64,000 nt of DNA from Entonaema liquescens (taxonomy: Eukaryota > Ascomycota > Sordariomycetes > Xylariales > Xylariaceae). The stretch's first letter is position 1, and each line of letters begins with the position of its first letter. Shown piece by piece: positions 24,739-37,646 of the stretch. Both the position numbers and the translations under genes were made by a program. The DNA lies in assembly GCA_902805475.1 (NCBI GenBank), contig CADCSX010000005.1, positions 1,747,501 to 1,811,500 on the forward strand, in the 5' to 3' direction. The notes under the pieces are model-generated. The model was not told the DNA's origin. It searched no databases and saw only the letters and a list, made by a program, of their open reading frames with translations.

Positions 24739-26679
24739 AACGGCTGAGTGACCTTAGACTAGGTAACGAGGATGACTTATTAATATTATCTATTACTCTA
24801 GCCGTAGCTGAAAAAGGTGTCGAACTCCAACGTAAAGTACCGCGCTACGAGAAAAGTTTCCTATTTTATATCATTTTGCTTTATATCATTTTGTTATAAG
24901 TCGTGGCAAGGTCAGCTACATTTAAACGCTAGCTGGATCTGATTATGATCCCAGCCCCTATGCATGTGTTGGATACCAGGGTCCTAAAAGTGTAGAATCC
25001 CTCGGAAATTTATGATACCCTCCAAATTGGCCTACAACGTTGTGTCTGCTCTCCGTTTGTCGAATTTGTGAGTGTGGAGCAGTCTCTTTCAGCTGATTCA
25101 AGGTAGTATTCTCATCCCTATCTTGCTAAAGCTAGTATTCTGATCAATGGTCTGGCCAGGGCCGGTATCACGTAATGCGATCTTAGGAGCCCAGTTAGCA
25201 GTGGCTGTACCTATTTCTATATTGCAGTCTTACAGACATCGCATGTTTGAAAGCCCCACCTTATCTCGTTGATTGATTCCCAATTCGTGCTCTATATTCC
25301 GTGAAGAATAAATCTGCGGGTTGCCTCCCGCTGTCAGGCTCTAATCACCACGTAAGGTCAGCGTCACGTCTCGGCAGGAAAATTACCAGTCTATTCATGA
25401 CTGTACGACTTCAAATCGTCCCGGTTTTTGTCCCTCGAAACTCTTAAGCGAGCTTAGCGATCAAAAATCTGCATCGGGAGCAACACGATCTTGCTAGATA
25501 TAACGGTCATGCTTTAGCAGGGTCAACGTCGATAGAGAGAAGGCCGGGGATCCGATAACAGAAAATTTCTATACGGATTGATATTCCACTTTTCGTACGA
25601 CCATGGCAGGAACGAGACAGAGCCTGATATTTCGCAAATAGCGATGGAGAAGAGCTGCCGTAGGCTTATCCCGAGGCGACAATGCACTCTACAAAATCGT
25701 AGCTTATGCTATCTCACCCGTGGGCCCTTTAATGTCAGCTTCGGATTGGAAGAGTTCTAGAGTTTTGGCAGCCAACCCTTCTTTGATCTACTATGTCAAG
25801 CCAGATCCACCCGAGCTTCGGGATGGTCGCTCGACGTCGTGGATGCAGCAACTTATGCTCGTCCAGTACTCTTCAAATGCCACAGAAACGATCGAAGACT
25901 AAAACTTGAGCCTGTGCGGGATGTCACTTATTTGTTCAAGCAATATAACGTCGACGATATACTGTTCCTATTGCTTTGAAATTCGACTACGGGGCCCGTG
26001 CCGTGGGGTGGGACAAATATTGATCTGGGGACTAATGTAGATCGTCCAGTTATGCAGAAAGGACTAGATGAACCCCTTCGATGATAGAGCTCGAGTAATA
26101 TGGGATACTGGTGGTATAGAGGATGCGGGTATTCTTAATTACGTTGTTTCTTTCTGTTCCTGGGTAGCCCCCGGGCAGGCCACTAAAGCAAACCGATTTT
26201 TAGGACACTACTCAACTAAGATCCGGGAAGTAGTGGCGCAGGAACTCCCAAGACGAGGACCTGAGATTGAAGGTAACTATAGGAGAAGTTGAGTTCGGAA
26301 CCCGGCTACAGTTGGTAATCAGTGATAAGCAGACTGATATGCGGTTTCTAGGTGTTATGGGAAGAAGAATGCAGAGGATACCTAAGGCGGACCGGAAATG
26401 TGGTTTATGGTAACGAACCTATTACTATATATCCATCTGAGGAAAGTCTGCAGGACCTCCGTATAATATCAATTAGGTATTGTTGGCATCGTTATCATTA
26501 TGCAAACCTTGGTTATGTACCTAAGGCACTGACCGTATCCTCCGTTACAAATCTCTCGCCTAGAACCCCGATAGCAACTCCATTAACATCAAGCCAATTT
26601 CTTCATAGAAATCATTATCCTGTCATTCATAATCGGTTGGAGCAAGCAAATCGTAAGCTTTTATCATAATCCCGGAACC
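24739..26679. other. Intergenic region with possible decayed coding sequence
   Basis: A near-perfect tandem duplication (TTATATCATTTTG twice) lies at about 24866-24893. From 25578 to 26290 the + strand has short open pieces in shifting frames that look protein-like but are broken by stops (see the separate pseudogene entry). No intact gene is seen. Confidence 0.35.
25578..26292 (+). pseudogene. Possible degraded coding remnant, family unknown
   Basis: Fragments with protein-like composition appear in different frames. They include FVRPWQERDRA near 25590, ANPSLIYYVKPDPPELRDG near 25775, DVTYLFKQYNVDDILF near 25925, NIDLGTNVDRPVMQKGL near 26020, and RARVIWDTGGIEDAGILNY near 26088. Stops and frame changes separate them without convincing introns. 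I cannot name the ancestral family. It could also be chance, so confidence is low. Confidence 0.2.
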
Positions 26680-27437
26680 CTATTTATTCGGGATGGGTAC
26701 TAATCGGCGTCCAGGTTTCAAGTCTCCTGGAGGCGATGGGTCTGCTCGACGAAATTCCATGACTATGATAGGGTTGCCACCGGTTGAAGGGAATGCCTTC
26801 TTCATCAGTTGGTCGGCTTTCTTCCAGTCCATCGGCACATACTGGTGGTGGATATTGACCAAGCCACCCACCCTGTCCCGCCGTCGATATTTGAGACCTC
26901 GTTCGCCTGATACAAAGTAGAAGCCGCAAAATATCTTGTCATTGATATCCAAACCCCACGACTCCCATACGGTTTCGTACATCTCCATTACCGGATCATG
27001 TTCGCCCTGAATGATGGCGTAATCTCGGGTAACGACCATAAGATGAGCATTGCTCTCGTCCACCAAATCGTGAAGAGTCACTGCTCGGTTTTGCGTAGAG
27101 TAGCTTTGGTGGCTTCAGGGGATGATTTACGGCCTGAAAACACAAACTCTTCCGGTTCAAGGGTCGGATCGGTGTAGAGAGCTACGACAGTATTGTTTTC
27201 GTTAACTTCGTAATAATGCGCCTTTAGTATGGGAGATCTTGACTCCTCTCTCTCTAATGCGATTAAGTCAGCATATGACTTTCCGCTACTATCAACAAGC
27301 TTGCATACCTTTCGTTTACGAGAGGCTCCAGAACCTTCCGCGTCTTTGCCGACGCTATCTTCTCCAGAAAGAGGAAGATCAGCCGTAGCTAAAGGTTGGG
27401 ATGGGATTCCCGATGCCGCCGCTATTGAGGGTTGCAT
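26680..27437 (-). CDS. Unrecognised 235-aa protein
   Basis: Two exons, 27437-27131 and 27080-26680, are joined by a 50-bp intron (donor GTAAAT, acceptor AGCAG). The join gives EEFVFSG then LTLHDLVDESNAH and a total of 236 codons with stop. Without splicing the first frame stops at 27078. The N-terminal ~50 residues are low-complexity Ala/Ser/Pro with a basic cluster (SRKRKVCKLV) that could be a nuclear signal. The rest looks compactly folded, with HLMVVTRDYAIIQGEHDP, MYETVWESWGLDI, GFYFVSGERGLKY, VNIHHQYVPMDWKKAD and NPIIVMEF. There is no signal peptide or membrane span, and I recognise no family. The gene sits alone between gene-poor stretches, which suits a lineage-specific gene. Confidence 0.6.
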
Positions 27438-30314
27438 TGAAAATAAGGCGTCTGCCTATTTCGGTTGGTGGTAGAATTTTTTCGAAATCTTATCAGGGTT
27501 CAAAGATGGACGGCGAACGGAGAGACAGCAATGAAGAGGTAAGAAGTTTAAGGTTAAAGTAGGCAATAGTTATGTATTCGGCTAAGAGGAATTCCGGGGA
27601 GCCCAATGTAGAATAAATATGCCTGAAATTCTGTTGATCGCTATGCAGCCCCTATCTCGTTGCTTGCGTTGCTATGGAGGGGAGGCACCGTTAATCAGAC
27701 CACTGCTGCTATTTCCTTCCAGGCTTCAAGTACCGTATTCCTGCGAGAGGGGCTAAATATATACAGCTATAATGACAAGACCAGTAACTTTATTTTCATG
27801 TACACCTATCCTAATGTTGATAGTACCTTAGAAATAGAACCATAGATACCTAGATACTTCTCCTATTATTGAGCCTCCTACTCAGTCCACACGACAAGCG
27901 ATATAGGTAGATGCATCCCATCCCCCGTGAGAATGTTCCATTAAATTATCTAGAGGTATTCTGCTTACTCAAGGCCATATTAGACATGAGTAAGATATAT
28001 GTACCTAGTTAACCTGGTGTGAATTTTTCCCGGTAGTTTTCTAATTTTATGAATGAGCAGGACTTGAGCGTCTAAGCATTAAGACGTAAAGAAATAGGTA
28101 GACATAGAAGAACAAGTAAGAGAGTAGGGAGGGATGCTCATATGTCCAGTATCATATTGCAATCATCAGTTATGAGGTATGGAGTAGCTTCAGTAACAGA
28201 GTCGATATCATAAGAAGCATTCGTCTGAGGCTACTAATATATATCAGATGCTGCTAGCTCCAGAGTTGATTTGTGACTTATATGAACCAAGGGAGTAAAA
28301 GCGATTGGTTGACTTACTATAGATACCTACTTAGTTAGGTCATTACCTCGCAATGGAAGGTTGAAATGCCAGGATATTATGCAATATCTTAAGCCTTGAT
28401 GGCCAAGTTATACCATAAAGGATTAATAAATCGGAAATATTTAAACGCTATCTGATCTTACCTAGTACTCGGTACGACTTAGTATATATACTGTGTAAGC
28501 ACTGTAAAACACCAACTTCGGTAAATGGTCATTTAATGTTCCATCATTAAAACCTTAACTAACATTTTTACGTTGTTAGATCGAATGCATTTAAAACAAG
28601 CCAAGATGTGACTTAAAACATTCAGAAAAAATAAACACCTACCAATACGAGCCATGCTTCACGCTACATTTTCGCCATTGCGAATCAGGGCGCGACACAT
28701 TCGACATTATTGATTTGTTCTGGATTATGACGTACGCATATCACGTATACATAGTTCAACGCGTAGACTAGCGACGACAGCCATTACACATCATATCCGC
28801 AATTATACTTGGCTTTGCGAAATATAGAATAAGTTTTTTCTACAGCTGAAGAACATCGCAAGACCCCCCCAGTTTGGGAGGAGATGAGGTTTCCTCCCCT
28901 TTCCATTCTTCACAAGGGTAGGGTTCACCTTGCCGAAGAAAGCGCGGCATTATCGGACGATGATAGTGGATTCTCGGGCCTTTATCATAGTTTTTCATAG
29001 GAACGGCTGGGACGGCTGAAACGACTAGCAGAGCCCTGCCATCCCTACCCCTGCTCATGGCATCTACATAGTAAAAGCTTCTTCAACTCTCCCCACGCAT
29101 AGTCACACAAAGTCGCACGAAGTCGCACGAATCCCACGCCAGCATAAGCTACTCGTCTTTTGCATTACTTTAGCGAGTGATGTGCGGAAGGGAATATACA
29201 GGTCGTAACCCGGTGAGCTTTTATCATCAGAGCGCTAGTCAAACGCCTTATTTTCATGGTGGGATGCATTGGATGATATATACATATAGTAGATGATTCC
29301 CCGCTCTCTCGTATATTCAACAATCTTTTTTACGTTGGTACGTTGGTGAGCACGTTATTACACGCAAACATGGGCTAGTGAGGCACAGCTAAAGTGGCTT
29401 TAGCATCAAAAAGGTTTTGCAGTGTCGATGTAAGGAAGTTACAAGTTCTTCGAGACGAACAAGAACCAACCATACCAACTTTACGCCCAGGGACAGAACT
29501 TGATGTTGAACAAGTTGAACAACATGTCGCTTCTGCAAGACAGCGTGTCTACCGGTTGACTACGGTACTTTAGGTATCTTCAGCTGCATTTGCAATATAC
29601 CGGCATCCATCCGTCTTGAGAATCAAGTTTTTCCTATCTACACAGTACCTTCGAAGTCGAAGCATTATCAAACTTAAGGATCTTCACATCAGATCTAGCG
29701 ATACGATGAAATACCGGCATACAAATGACAGCTCCCCTCTTCATATTTATACTCTTCCGAATCTAGGCGTTGAGTTACCCTTGAAGTATCAGATTAACGA
29801 AGCATATGTAGGTTTCATTCAGTGGACCATCAATGCACAAGCCCAATCCAGGTCCAGTCTCTTGAAATATCGCTCTCTGATTGGTTCTGGATCGAGAAAT
29901 TGAGGAACTATGCGTACCCTGGTCTTTGATGCACCCATGAGCACACTTATCCCGGAGCGGCTCGTGTGCAATCACTTGCTTAACCATCCACCTTACTCCG
30001 TGATCCTTGCCCAAATAATAAATAGGCCCGGCCGGGGCGATCATAGAAGTAGGGAGGGGCCTGGTTAGGCTTTGGTGTCAGGTCCACCTCCATACAAAAG
30101 AGCTGAGAGACCCTGCACTCTTATGTATTCTCGATCTTAGCTGATCTCTTTTCATCCCGGTTTCCTGCTGTGCGGTGGTTTCTTTCGTTTCTTTCGTTTC
30201 TTGTTTCGCTTCTCTCGCCTCGGTTTCCCGTTCCTATGAACGTATGCCTTAGGGTATAGAAACTAATTTTTCACTCGGGATGGATATTGTCGTAATATAG
30301 GTAACTTAGCAATC
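27438..30314. other. 2.9-kb gene-poor intergenic stretch
   Basis: AT-rich, with no supported gene. Short minus frames at 28840-29058 and 29775-30044 lack motifs. A direct repeat of AAGTCGCACGA lies near 29105-29130. The final part (about 30170-30220) is a strong CT-rich tract upstream of the DUF6536 gene and probably belongs to its promoter or leader. Confidence 0.4.
30235..30300 (+). promoter_or_regulatory. Two short upstream ORFs before the DUF6536 gene
   Basis: ATG at 30235 opens an 8-codon frame ending at 30258. ATG at 30280 opens a 7-codon frame ending at 30300, 14 bp before the main ATG at 30315. If transcription starts in the CT-rich tract upstream, both would be in the leader and could reduce translation. 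The transcript start is not known. Confidence 0.35.
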
Positions 30315-32813
30315 ATGGGCCGTATACGATCTGACACGTACACGTCCGTTATGGAGTCTTCCCGAAGACCGAGTATTTGGGCAGGCAGTTTACGGCGTGA
30401 TCACATTCGCTTGGACGATCTACAGTCCGACATGATTCGAGAAGACCAGCCGTACACATCGTCAAAGTCAGGACCGTCGAATGCTTCAAGACCCTCGTTT
30501 GCGTGGCCTTTCCATGGCCGTAACGGTTCAGAAGTCCCCTCGACTTCGAGATCAAGCCACTTCACTTTCCGCACCTGGGGACAACCCCGAAGCTTCTTCC
30601 GCCCTCACTCCGATACTGCGAGCATCGACAGGAGTATCGTTCCGGACTACGTCGTCAACTTCTTAAGAGGAGAAACACCCGAGACTCTGGCACGGAAGAA
30701 ACAGCAGAGGAAATGGGGCGAGCACGGTGTTGAAATTACGCCTCGTAGGGGAACGTTTGCATCGCATCCTATCGAATATGGACATTTCTCCTCTAACCTA
30801 GATGCTGGTCGTGATCTTAATACAAGCGGTAATTGGAGTCAACAAAGCAGCTTCCGGAGACACATCACCGGATGGCGAGGCGGAGTTATATTCAACACAT
30901 TAATTTCGTTTATAATCTTACTCGTTGGAATTATTTGCTTAATATTGGTCATCACCAAATCTAAACTTATCTCTGGAGAATCATCCATATTTTCGGGCGA
31001 CTGCACAACAGCCGAGCATATCAACGTCGGAATTCACATCGTCATCAACATCTTTTGTGTCGCCATTCTTTCCGGGGCAAATTATATATTCCAAGTTCTC
31101 TCGAGCCCGACGAGGCGAGAGGTGACGGCGGCGCACGAAAACAAGAATTGGCTTGATATCGGCATACCCTCGCTACGCAATTTCACACATATCTCGGGTT
31201 TCCGAGCTTCGATCGCAATTATTGCCCTCTTGAGTGCGGTCGTAACTCAAGTAATGTAAGTGTAATAAGACTTACCGAGCATCATTATTATGCTAACAAT
31301 CTACAGATATAATGCCGTAATATTCACGACTCAAAATATAGTCAACTACGACGTACTGTTCGTAACACAATCGTTTCTCGACCACGCTCCTTTTAGCAAT
31401 GATACGAAGTTCAACGAGGGCGGACTCCCTAGTATCGATATTACCAGACTCCAAGACGCTAGCAGCCAACCTGGGCTGACAGACTTGGATTCGACGACCT
31501 GTCTACACGAATTTAGCGATATATTCCAACCTTCATTTGATGCTGTTTTACTTATCACAGACTCGACTTCCACTACATCGTCTCTCATTCATACCAGCAA
31601 GTCTGGTACTCCACTAACTACTTTCACTTCGAATAACAACGATATCGTAGCCCCAGACGGCTCACTAGTTCAGCGCTGCCTCGCGCGCCCCAGTGCGCCG
31701 CAGACTTGCAGCGTTAACCTTAGCGGTTCCATCTTAGGAGTTGCCGTACTGCTTAACCTCGCATCCGTCATTAGCATGGCGATCATTCTAGCAAGGTCCA
31801 CTTTCGAACCTCTTGTAACACTCGGCGATTCGATCCGCTCGTTTCTCCGGCATCCCGACCCGACGACAGCTAGTATGTCCCTATTGACAAAGCACGATGT
31901 CAAGCAAGGCCGCTGGGGCTCTAGCGAAGCACAATTTTTCGTCCCAGCTAATCACTTCTGGGCACAGACCCCGACGCTCCCCCGCTGGATGCTAACAGTA
32001 TTTGCTTGGCTGATAATTGGGGCACCAACTGCGGTTGCTGTCGCATTTCTAGTCTCTAAGGTCATAGAAGACCCTTTCACTCCCTTCGGCGTTGCAGTGC
32101 CTCACCTAACCTATCTTCTGCCTTCACCGGTCCAGACGGCGCAGATGGCGCTCTTCGCTGCATTGCCCCAACTATTTCTCGCTATGCTCTACTTCGTAAC
32201 TAACTCTCACCTAACAACGTACTTCCTTTCCCACGAATTCTCGCTCTTCGCTCTCGGCCCTCAACAGCTCCGCGTCTCCTCTAGCCCGGTCGGTGGACAA
32301 AATACGAGTCTTTACCTAACGCTGCCTCGCCCTGTTTCGTGGGCTTTGGTCGGTTGGTTTGCCGCAATGGGATTCGCGCTTAGCCAAGCCATGTTCCCCG
32401 GCGTCATCCTCCTTTCTTCGCCTCATTCATCACAATCGCTTTCGAACAAGATCGTGGCTGTCTCGTTTAGCACGCAAGCGCTGATCGCCTTGCTCGGCCT
32501 CCTAGTAATCCTCCTACTTGCCATCATCGGTCTTGGATTAAGACGTGCCCCAGCAGCATCGCTTGCTAGCGGGGAGGTCAAGGGCAACCCACTGGTTTTG
32601 AGCGGCGGCTCCTGCAGCGCTGTCATAAGCGCTAAGTGTCACAACCATGACGTTATTACACCAGGCCAAGTCATACACGACGACGATCGGGATCTGTGGT
32701 TACGCCCCATTGCCTGGGGCGTTGTCGAGGAAGGCGCTGGTATGCGACCCGGCCGATGCGGATTCTCCGCCACTGGAACAGGGTGCGTGGACGCAGGGCG
32801 GAATTATGCCTGA
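30315..32813 (+). CDS. DUF6536-family multi-pass membrane protein (815 aa)
   Basis: Two exons, 30315-31255 and 31307-32813 (816 codons with stop), have a 51-bp intron with donor GTAAGT and branch-like GCTAAC. The N-terminal ~185 residues are cytosolic-type, Ser/Arg-rich and disordered. The DUF6536 core begins at GWRGGVIFNTLISF with a first membrane span at about 190-213. It continues with GIHIVINIFCVAILSGANY, the signature SSPTRREVTAAH, NWLDIGIPSLRNF, and FRASIAIIALLSAVV. A loop of about 170 residues follows, probably non-cytosolic (SNDTKF is one possible N-glycosylation site). Further spans include GVAVLLNLASVISMAIILA, WMLTVFAWLIIGAPTA, QMALFAALPQLFLAMLYF and ALIALLGLLVILLLAIIGL. The family is fungus-specific and its function unknown. 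Start: ATG at 30315 is the first in frame after two short upstream ORFs. Confidence 0.9.
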
Positions 32814-33920
32814 GGGATTTTAACTGAGATCCCTTATTAATGCCGCCTGTTTTCTCCGACATTGATCGGACGGGCGGATGTGTTTGGATTTTAACGTCAT
32901 TTTGGAATTTAGCGATAGCGAGGATGGAACTACCAAAGGCATTCTCTATATATTTATACCCCCATCGCGTTCGCGGGAGCGTGTGTTCTTTACCCCTGTT
33001 CGGTCTTCGGTTTTACATTGGGTTCGGGAGTTACATTATATATTGAATGAGGTGTTGCATGATGATTTCAAGAGAGCGGATACGTTGATATGTCTGTGCC
33101 AAAATTGGGCGATAGATAGGGCAGGACGTGCGTGCGGGCAAGCAAGCGAGTGAGGAGTATAATAATTTCTTCTCCCGAAGGTCTGGCCAAGGATTTTAGG
33201 GCTCCTGGGAATGTTATATCGTGAGATTGATTCTCGCCATGTAGCGCTTTAGCGAATGTCAGGGTATCTACCTACCTAGATGTAAATAGATACTCCACGA
33301 AAAAATGAAAAATGAAATAAACATAGCTTATATCTGATATTCAATACGTTTTTCCCATCTCTATTACCGAGGAACTCTATATGATGAATGGCATTGGAAA
33401 CTTTGATTCGTCGGACATTTCACACCGAGAAATGTCGGTATCACTTTCAAGAAGCAGATCTTAATTCAGATAAAATTCACTAATAAACTCAGAAGAGCCT
33501 CACAAACTCAACTCCCCCCCTCCATCACGATATTCGACTCCAAGAACACCATTGCAATGCTTAACAAAGCAGGGCCAATCCGACCCGCCTACCATTATCG
33601 TGTTGAAAAAAAAAACAGACAAGACAACTAGCTACCTTCATTAGCCAGCATTTGGTCTCTATTCGAGAACCCTATGTTAGGTACATAAATCAGCACAGCA
33701 TGGTTTACTTCGTATCCTCCTCCCCTGTTTCAACTAAACCCCCTTCTCCTTTCTTACAGTAACGTTAACCAAAGTCTGATGCCTGCGGCCCGCGTGTAAT
33801 GCGATGCCAATACAAAGAAACGCCACCTGTTAGAGGGTCCCCCCTTCGAAACGATGCGCTGCTGTAGTTATACATAATCGGTACAGAACGATTTTCGCCG
33901 TGTCCTTACTCATTTCATGA
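32814..33920. other. Intergenic region between convergent genes
   Basis: The 3' flanks of the DUF6536 gene (+) and the LRR gene (-) lie here. A TACCTACCTAGA motif occurs near 33268 and A- and C-rich homopolymers near 33513 and 33606. No coding frame or RNA gene is supported. Confidence 0.4.
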
Positions 33921-36900
33921 TTAATCTGCAATGGCTTCCTCGTCAATAACCGCGCTCTCTTGTGGCTGCGAGGCTCCATTTTTAACATCCATCTGGACGT
34001 TGGCTCTGGCCTTCTCCTGTGCCTCGACGAATTTCTCCCAGTACTGTGGGTCCTCTTCTCGTAACCTCTTAACGATTTCTTCCCTGTGCTGCTGGAACGC
34101 ACGAACAGGTCCCTTCTCATGGATATCCTTCTTGATTTGCTCGTCCTCTCCCATTAGCTCATCCATTATACTCGTGACTACCGTTACATGACTGGGGTCC
34201 TTTCCAACCTCCTCGGAACTAGTGAGCAGATCATAATGTTCTGGTTTAATCAGGCCCGAACGGAATATGTGATTAACACGGAACGCGCGGCCTTCTTCTT
34301 CAACAAGCGCCTTAGAGCTGTGAGAGATGATAGAATTGGATCGGGATCGAGACTTAGGCGAACGAAGCTCGGTTTCCACATCCTCGGCCTCCGACAGCAA
34401 ACCGGCATCTGCCTCGGCGGACGAAAACGAAGTACGACTAGGCTCTGATGCAGTAGTAGCCGTCTGGTCCGGCGGGCCAACCTCCAACGAGAATTGACGC
34501 GTCTCTGGGAACTCATCTTCGAAGCGTTTTATAATGCCTTCAATCGTTTGATCAAGAAATATGAGACGGTCTGTAATAGGGTTAGTAGCTGTTAAATATA
34601 GAAGAAGCAAATCCTTACGATAGTTGTGAATGTCCTCGCTAGAAGATGCTTTGGCCATAGCCAGGGCTGGCTGTAACCGCGCACGAATCTTCCGTGCACT
34701 GATAAGCAAATATTTGGACATATCCTTGACCTTCCCTGGAGGTAAACGAGTTCTGGGCGTCGAGGTACCAGATTCGATATCTCGAGTGAATTCGCCTGAG
34801 GGTCGTCTAGTATCATCTCCCCGGTTCTTCAAGACGCACGCCAAAGCCTTTACGACGCCCGTACCACCAATAACATAATCCTCATCGGGGGCCGGTTCGA
34901 TATCACTATCCGGGTCTACAAAGGGAGAATCTTCCTCATGGCCCACAAGATGTCGGAGTACATCTGGCAATTTCTCTGGTTGTCCATCTTCGCCCGCGGA
35001 ATCTCGAATGTCCGGCACGCCCTGCAGGTTTCGCATACAGTACACTACTACACGGTTTGCAAGTGCCTTAACAACTTCACCTGATTCGGAGCTGGGGTTA
35101 TCTATGTCGACCTTGATCAATGATCTCGACACCCGAGCGGCAGCCAGAAGCGAAGCATATACCGCGCATGCTTCTTCCTGGCCCTCTTCAGTCCGGGCGT
35201 CGGCTAAAGTAACGATATCCGAATTTTCGAGCAAGTTGATATGCGCTAGGGCCTTAATTTCGGGCAAAATCTCAGCAAGAGAAATTACTTGCTCCGAAGA
35301 TAGGGAAACATCTGCAAGATGCAACCGTCTCAAGTTATCCATCTGAGGTAAGTACCTAGTAAAATAATGTTAGTTGAGTGAGGTGTGATATATACACTAC
35401 TTGTTGACTTACTTGCGAAGTAATCCCATGGCATTAGGCTCAGACTCAAAGAGCGCACGGTTGTGCGACAAGTCGAGGAACTTGAGATTAGGAAGTTTCG
35501 CCAACTTTGGAAGTATCTTGCACAACGAGGCCGGTATCAGGTTACAATTAGCCAAACTCATGGCCCATAGCTCGTCCTTTTCTTCAAAAGCCGCAGCAAT
35601 ATCAGCGATACTATCTCTGAGATCATTGCCACCAAGATCGATTCCTTCGCAGTTCGCATTGCGCAGATATCTCGCCACGTGTTGAGCACCTTGAGCATCG
35701 AGGCTGTTATTGGCCAATCCTAGCCTTTTCACTCCTGATTTGAGAATGCCGTCAATAACAGCACCTAGCTGATTTGCCGTCAACCCGATAGAGCCGATAT
35801 TGAGAAGCTCCAGCTCAGGCCCAGCTAGACGTTCCCCAATCGCCCTAGAAAGCAATATAGATAAGTCAATTGGAGCAGGGGTATTTTGTCCGATGCTATG
35901 ATGAAGGTGGTGGCTAATCGGCGTTTTTGTAGGTTCTACCGGCGTGGGAAACGGTAAACTTGAGATATCGAGATATTTAATAGAATGGCACATGTGGATG
36001 AATAGGCAAATATGTTTCCACCCTTCAATGGTGATCTTGCCGTTGTTCTTAAGTACGAGCCTCTCCACAACTCCACCTTGTTCCGTCAAATCGGCGGGCT
36101 TAGTACAGCATCGCCGATGCCTAGGACTTGGTGTCTTTCGAGCTGCCAGAAGTCCGGCGAGGATAACACGAACACCCTCGTCGGTCAATCCGCAGTTTTC
36201 CAGAATAACTTCCCTAACAGGGACGACAGCAAGGAAATCTCCTAACGTAATCAAGTCTGGTAAGGACATGAAATATCCGGTAAGATCCAGCTTCTCGACT
36301 ATACCATTCGGACACGATTCCGCATTCTTAGGAAGTTGCGAAGTAATCTTGGTTAGAATGTCCGTCTCTCGGAGCTGACAGCAACGACGATATATCCTAC
36401 CAGGGTTCGTCGTAGGCGCTAGCTGCGTTTTTTGCGTCCCGGATCGTATCGAAAGCTCCTCTGTTGAGCTGTCGCTATCGAGATACAGTTCCATAGGAAT
36501 AGCTCCCTTCTCGAGGGCTTCTCTGCGCTTCTGCTCCTTTTTGGCCTTTCGTTCCGCCTCACTCTTCTTCTTCTTTTCCTTCTTACGGGTAGTCTCCTTT
36601 TCTTTTATAGGTCCATCGTTATCTGAAGCGCTGTTTCCCTTCGGATCTCCATTCACTACCTCGGTACCTTCTTTCTCGGGCTCCTTCGGCAGGGTCTCTC
36701 CTGTCGCCTTGACCACTCCAATATTTTCCTTCTGCTCTTCTAATGCTTTTGGGTCCTTTAGTGCTTCACCTTCGCCCTTTTCCGTCATCTTTTTCTTCTG
36801 CGTTTTGTCAGCAGGCTTCTTACAAGCCGTTTCTTCATCCGCATATTTAGGCATTGGCGCAATCTCCACGTCAACGCAAAATGCGACGCGACGAAGTTTT

Positions 36901-37646
36901 GCCTGACATAGCTCGTTCACCCGACACCTCTCTCTATGCTTGTCGATATTAAGAATTTTCCGCTCCACGAGACCATGGTTAGCTCTAGAACCCGGCGCAA
37001 TAGCACTACTCGAAGACGACAAGCGGCGAAGAACCCCTAAGAAGCCAGGCTGGTTCGTTCTTGGAGGCGCAGGTATATACGGAGCGTCGCCAGTCTGTCG
37101 CGACGCATGTGGGAGAACAGCATTCTTGCTTGGTGTGATCTTGGGTAAGGGGGCTATTTCATCGACGTCGGAATTTGCTGTAGCAGCAAGAGATGCAGTG
37201 CTTCCGTTCGCTGGCGAGGTAGAGAATTTAGACGAAATATTAGAGAACCACGAGCCTCTCCTTTGCGGTGGTGTGCCATTCTGACTTGGCGATCCCTCGA
37301 CGGATTGGCTCCTTGTCCTACCCGAGCGCTGAGGTATGGGCTTTGTTGTAGCGGGCGCCGCTATCGAGGGAGATGAGTTAGCATGCGCCGAGGATGATGA
37401 AGTGTCTGATTTACCATTTGGTTTGCTCGGGGTTGAAGACTTTTGGCGATTCGAGGGCGATTCTTCGGTATGGTTAGAGGAATTCCAGTTGCTCCAGTTG
37501 TCTAGTTTTCCAGGCTTTTGTTAGTCCCTACGATATATACTCGCAGAAGGCGAAAAAGCAATTGGAAGCAAAGCTCTCCGGTACTAAAACATAGGGACAT
37601 TACCTTTTCCATGTGTCATCCAGCTCACATCCATAACTTGCTCCAT
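33921..37646 (-). CDS. Mhp1-like leucine-rich-repeat protein (1188 aa)
   Basis: Three exons on the minus strand, 37646-37604, 37501-35413 and 35355-33921, give 1189 codons with stop. Introns are 102 and 57 bp. The 14-codon first exon carries a conserved start (MEQVMDVSWMTHGK, continuing DNWSNWN), which fixes the N-terminus. A long Ser/Thr/Pro-rich region follows, then RRVAFCVDVEIAPMPKYADEE (about residue 208-228), typical of fungal proteins annotated as Mhp1-like. A Lys/Glu-rich stretch lies at about 315-350. Residues ~417-760 are RNase-inhibitor-type leucine-rich repeats, for example VEKLDLTGYFMSLPDL, VKRLGLANNSLDAQGAQHV and LKFLDLSHN. The C-terminal ~430 residues are charged and helical. 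Yeast Mhp1 is linked to microtubules and wall biogenesis; applying that here is inference. Intron 2 falls within the repeat region. Confidence 0.88.
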
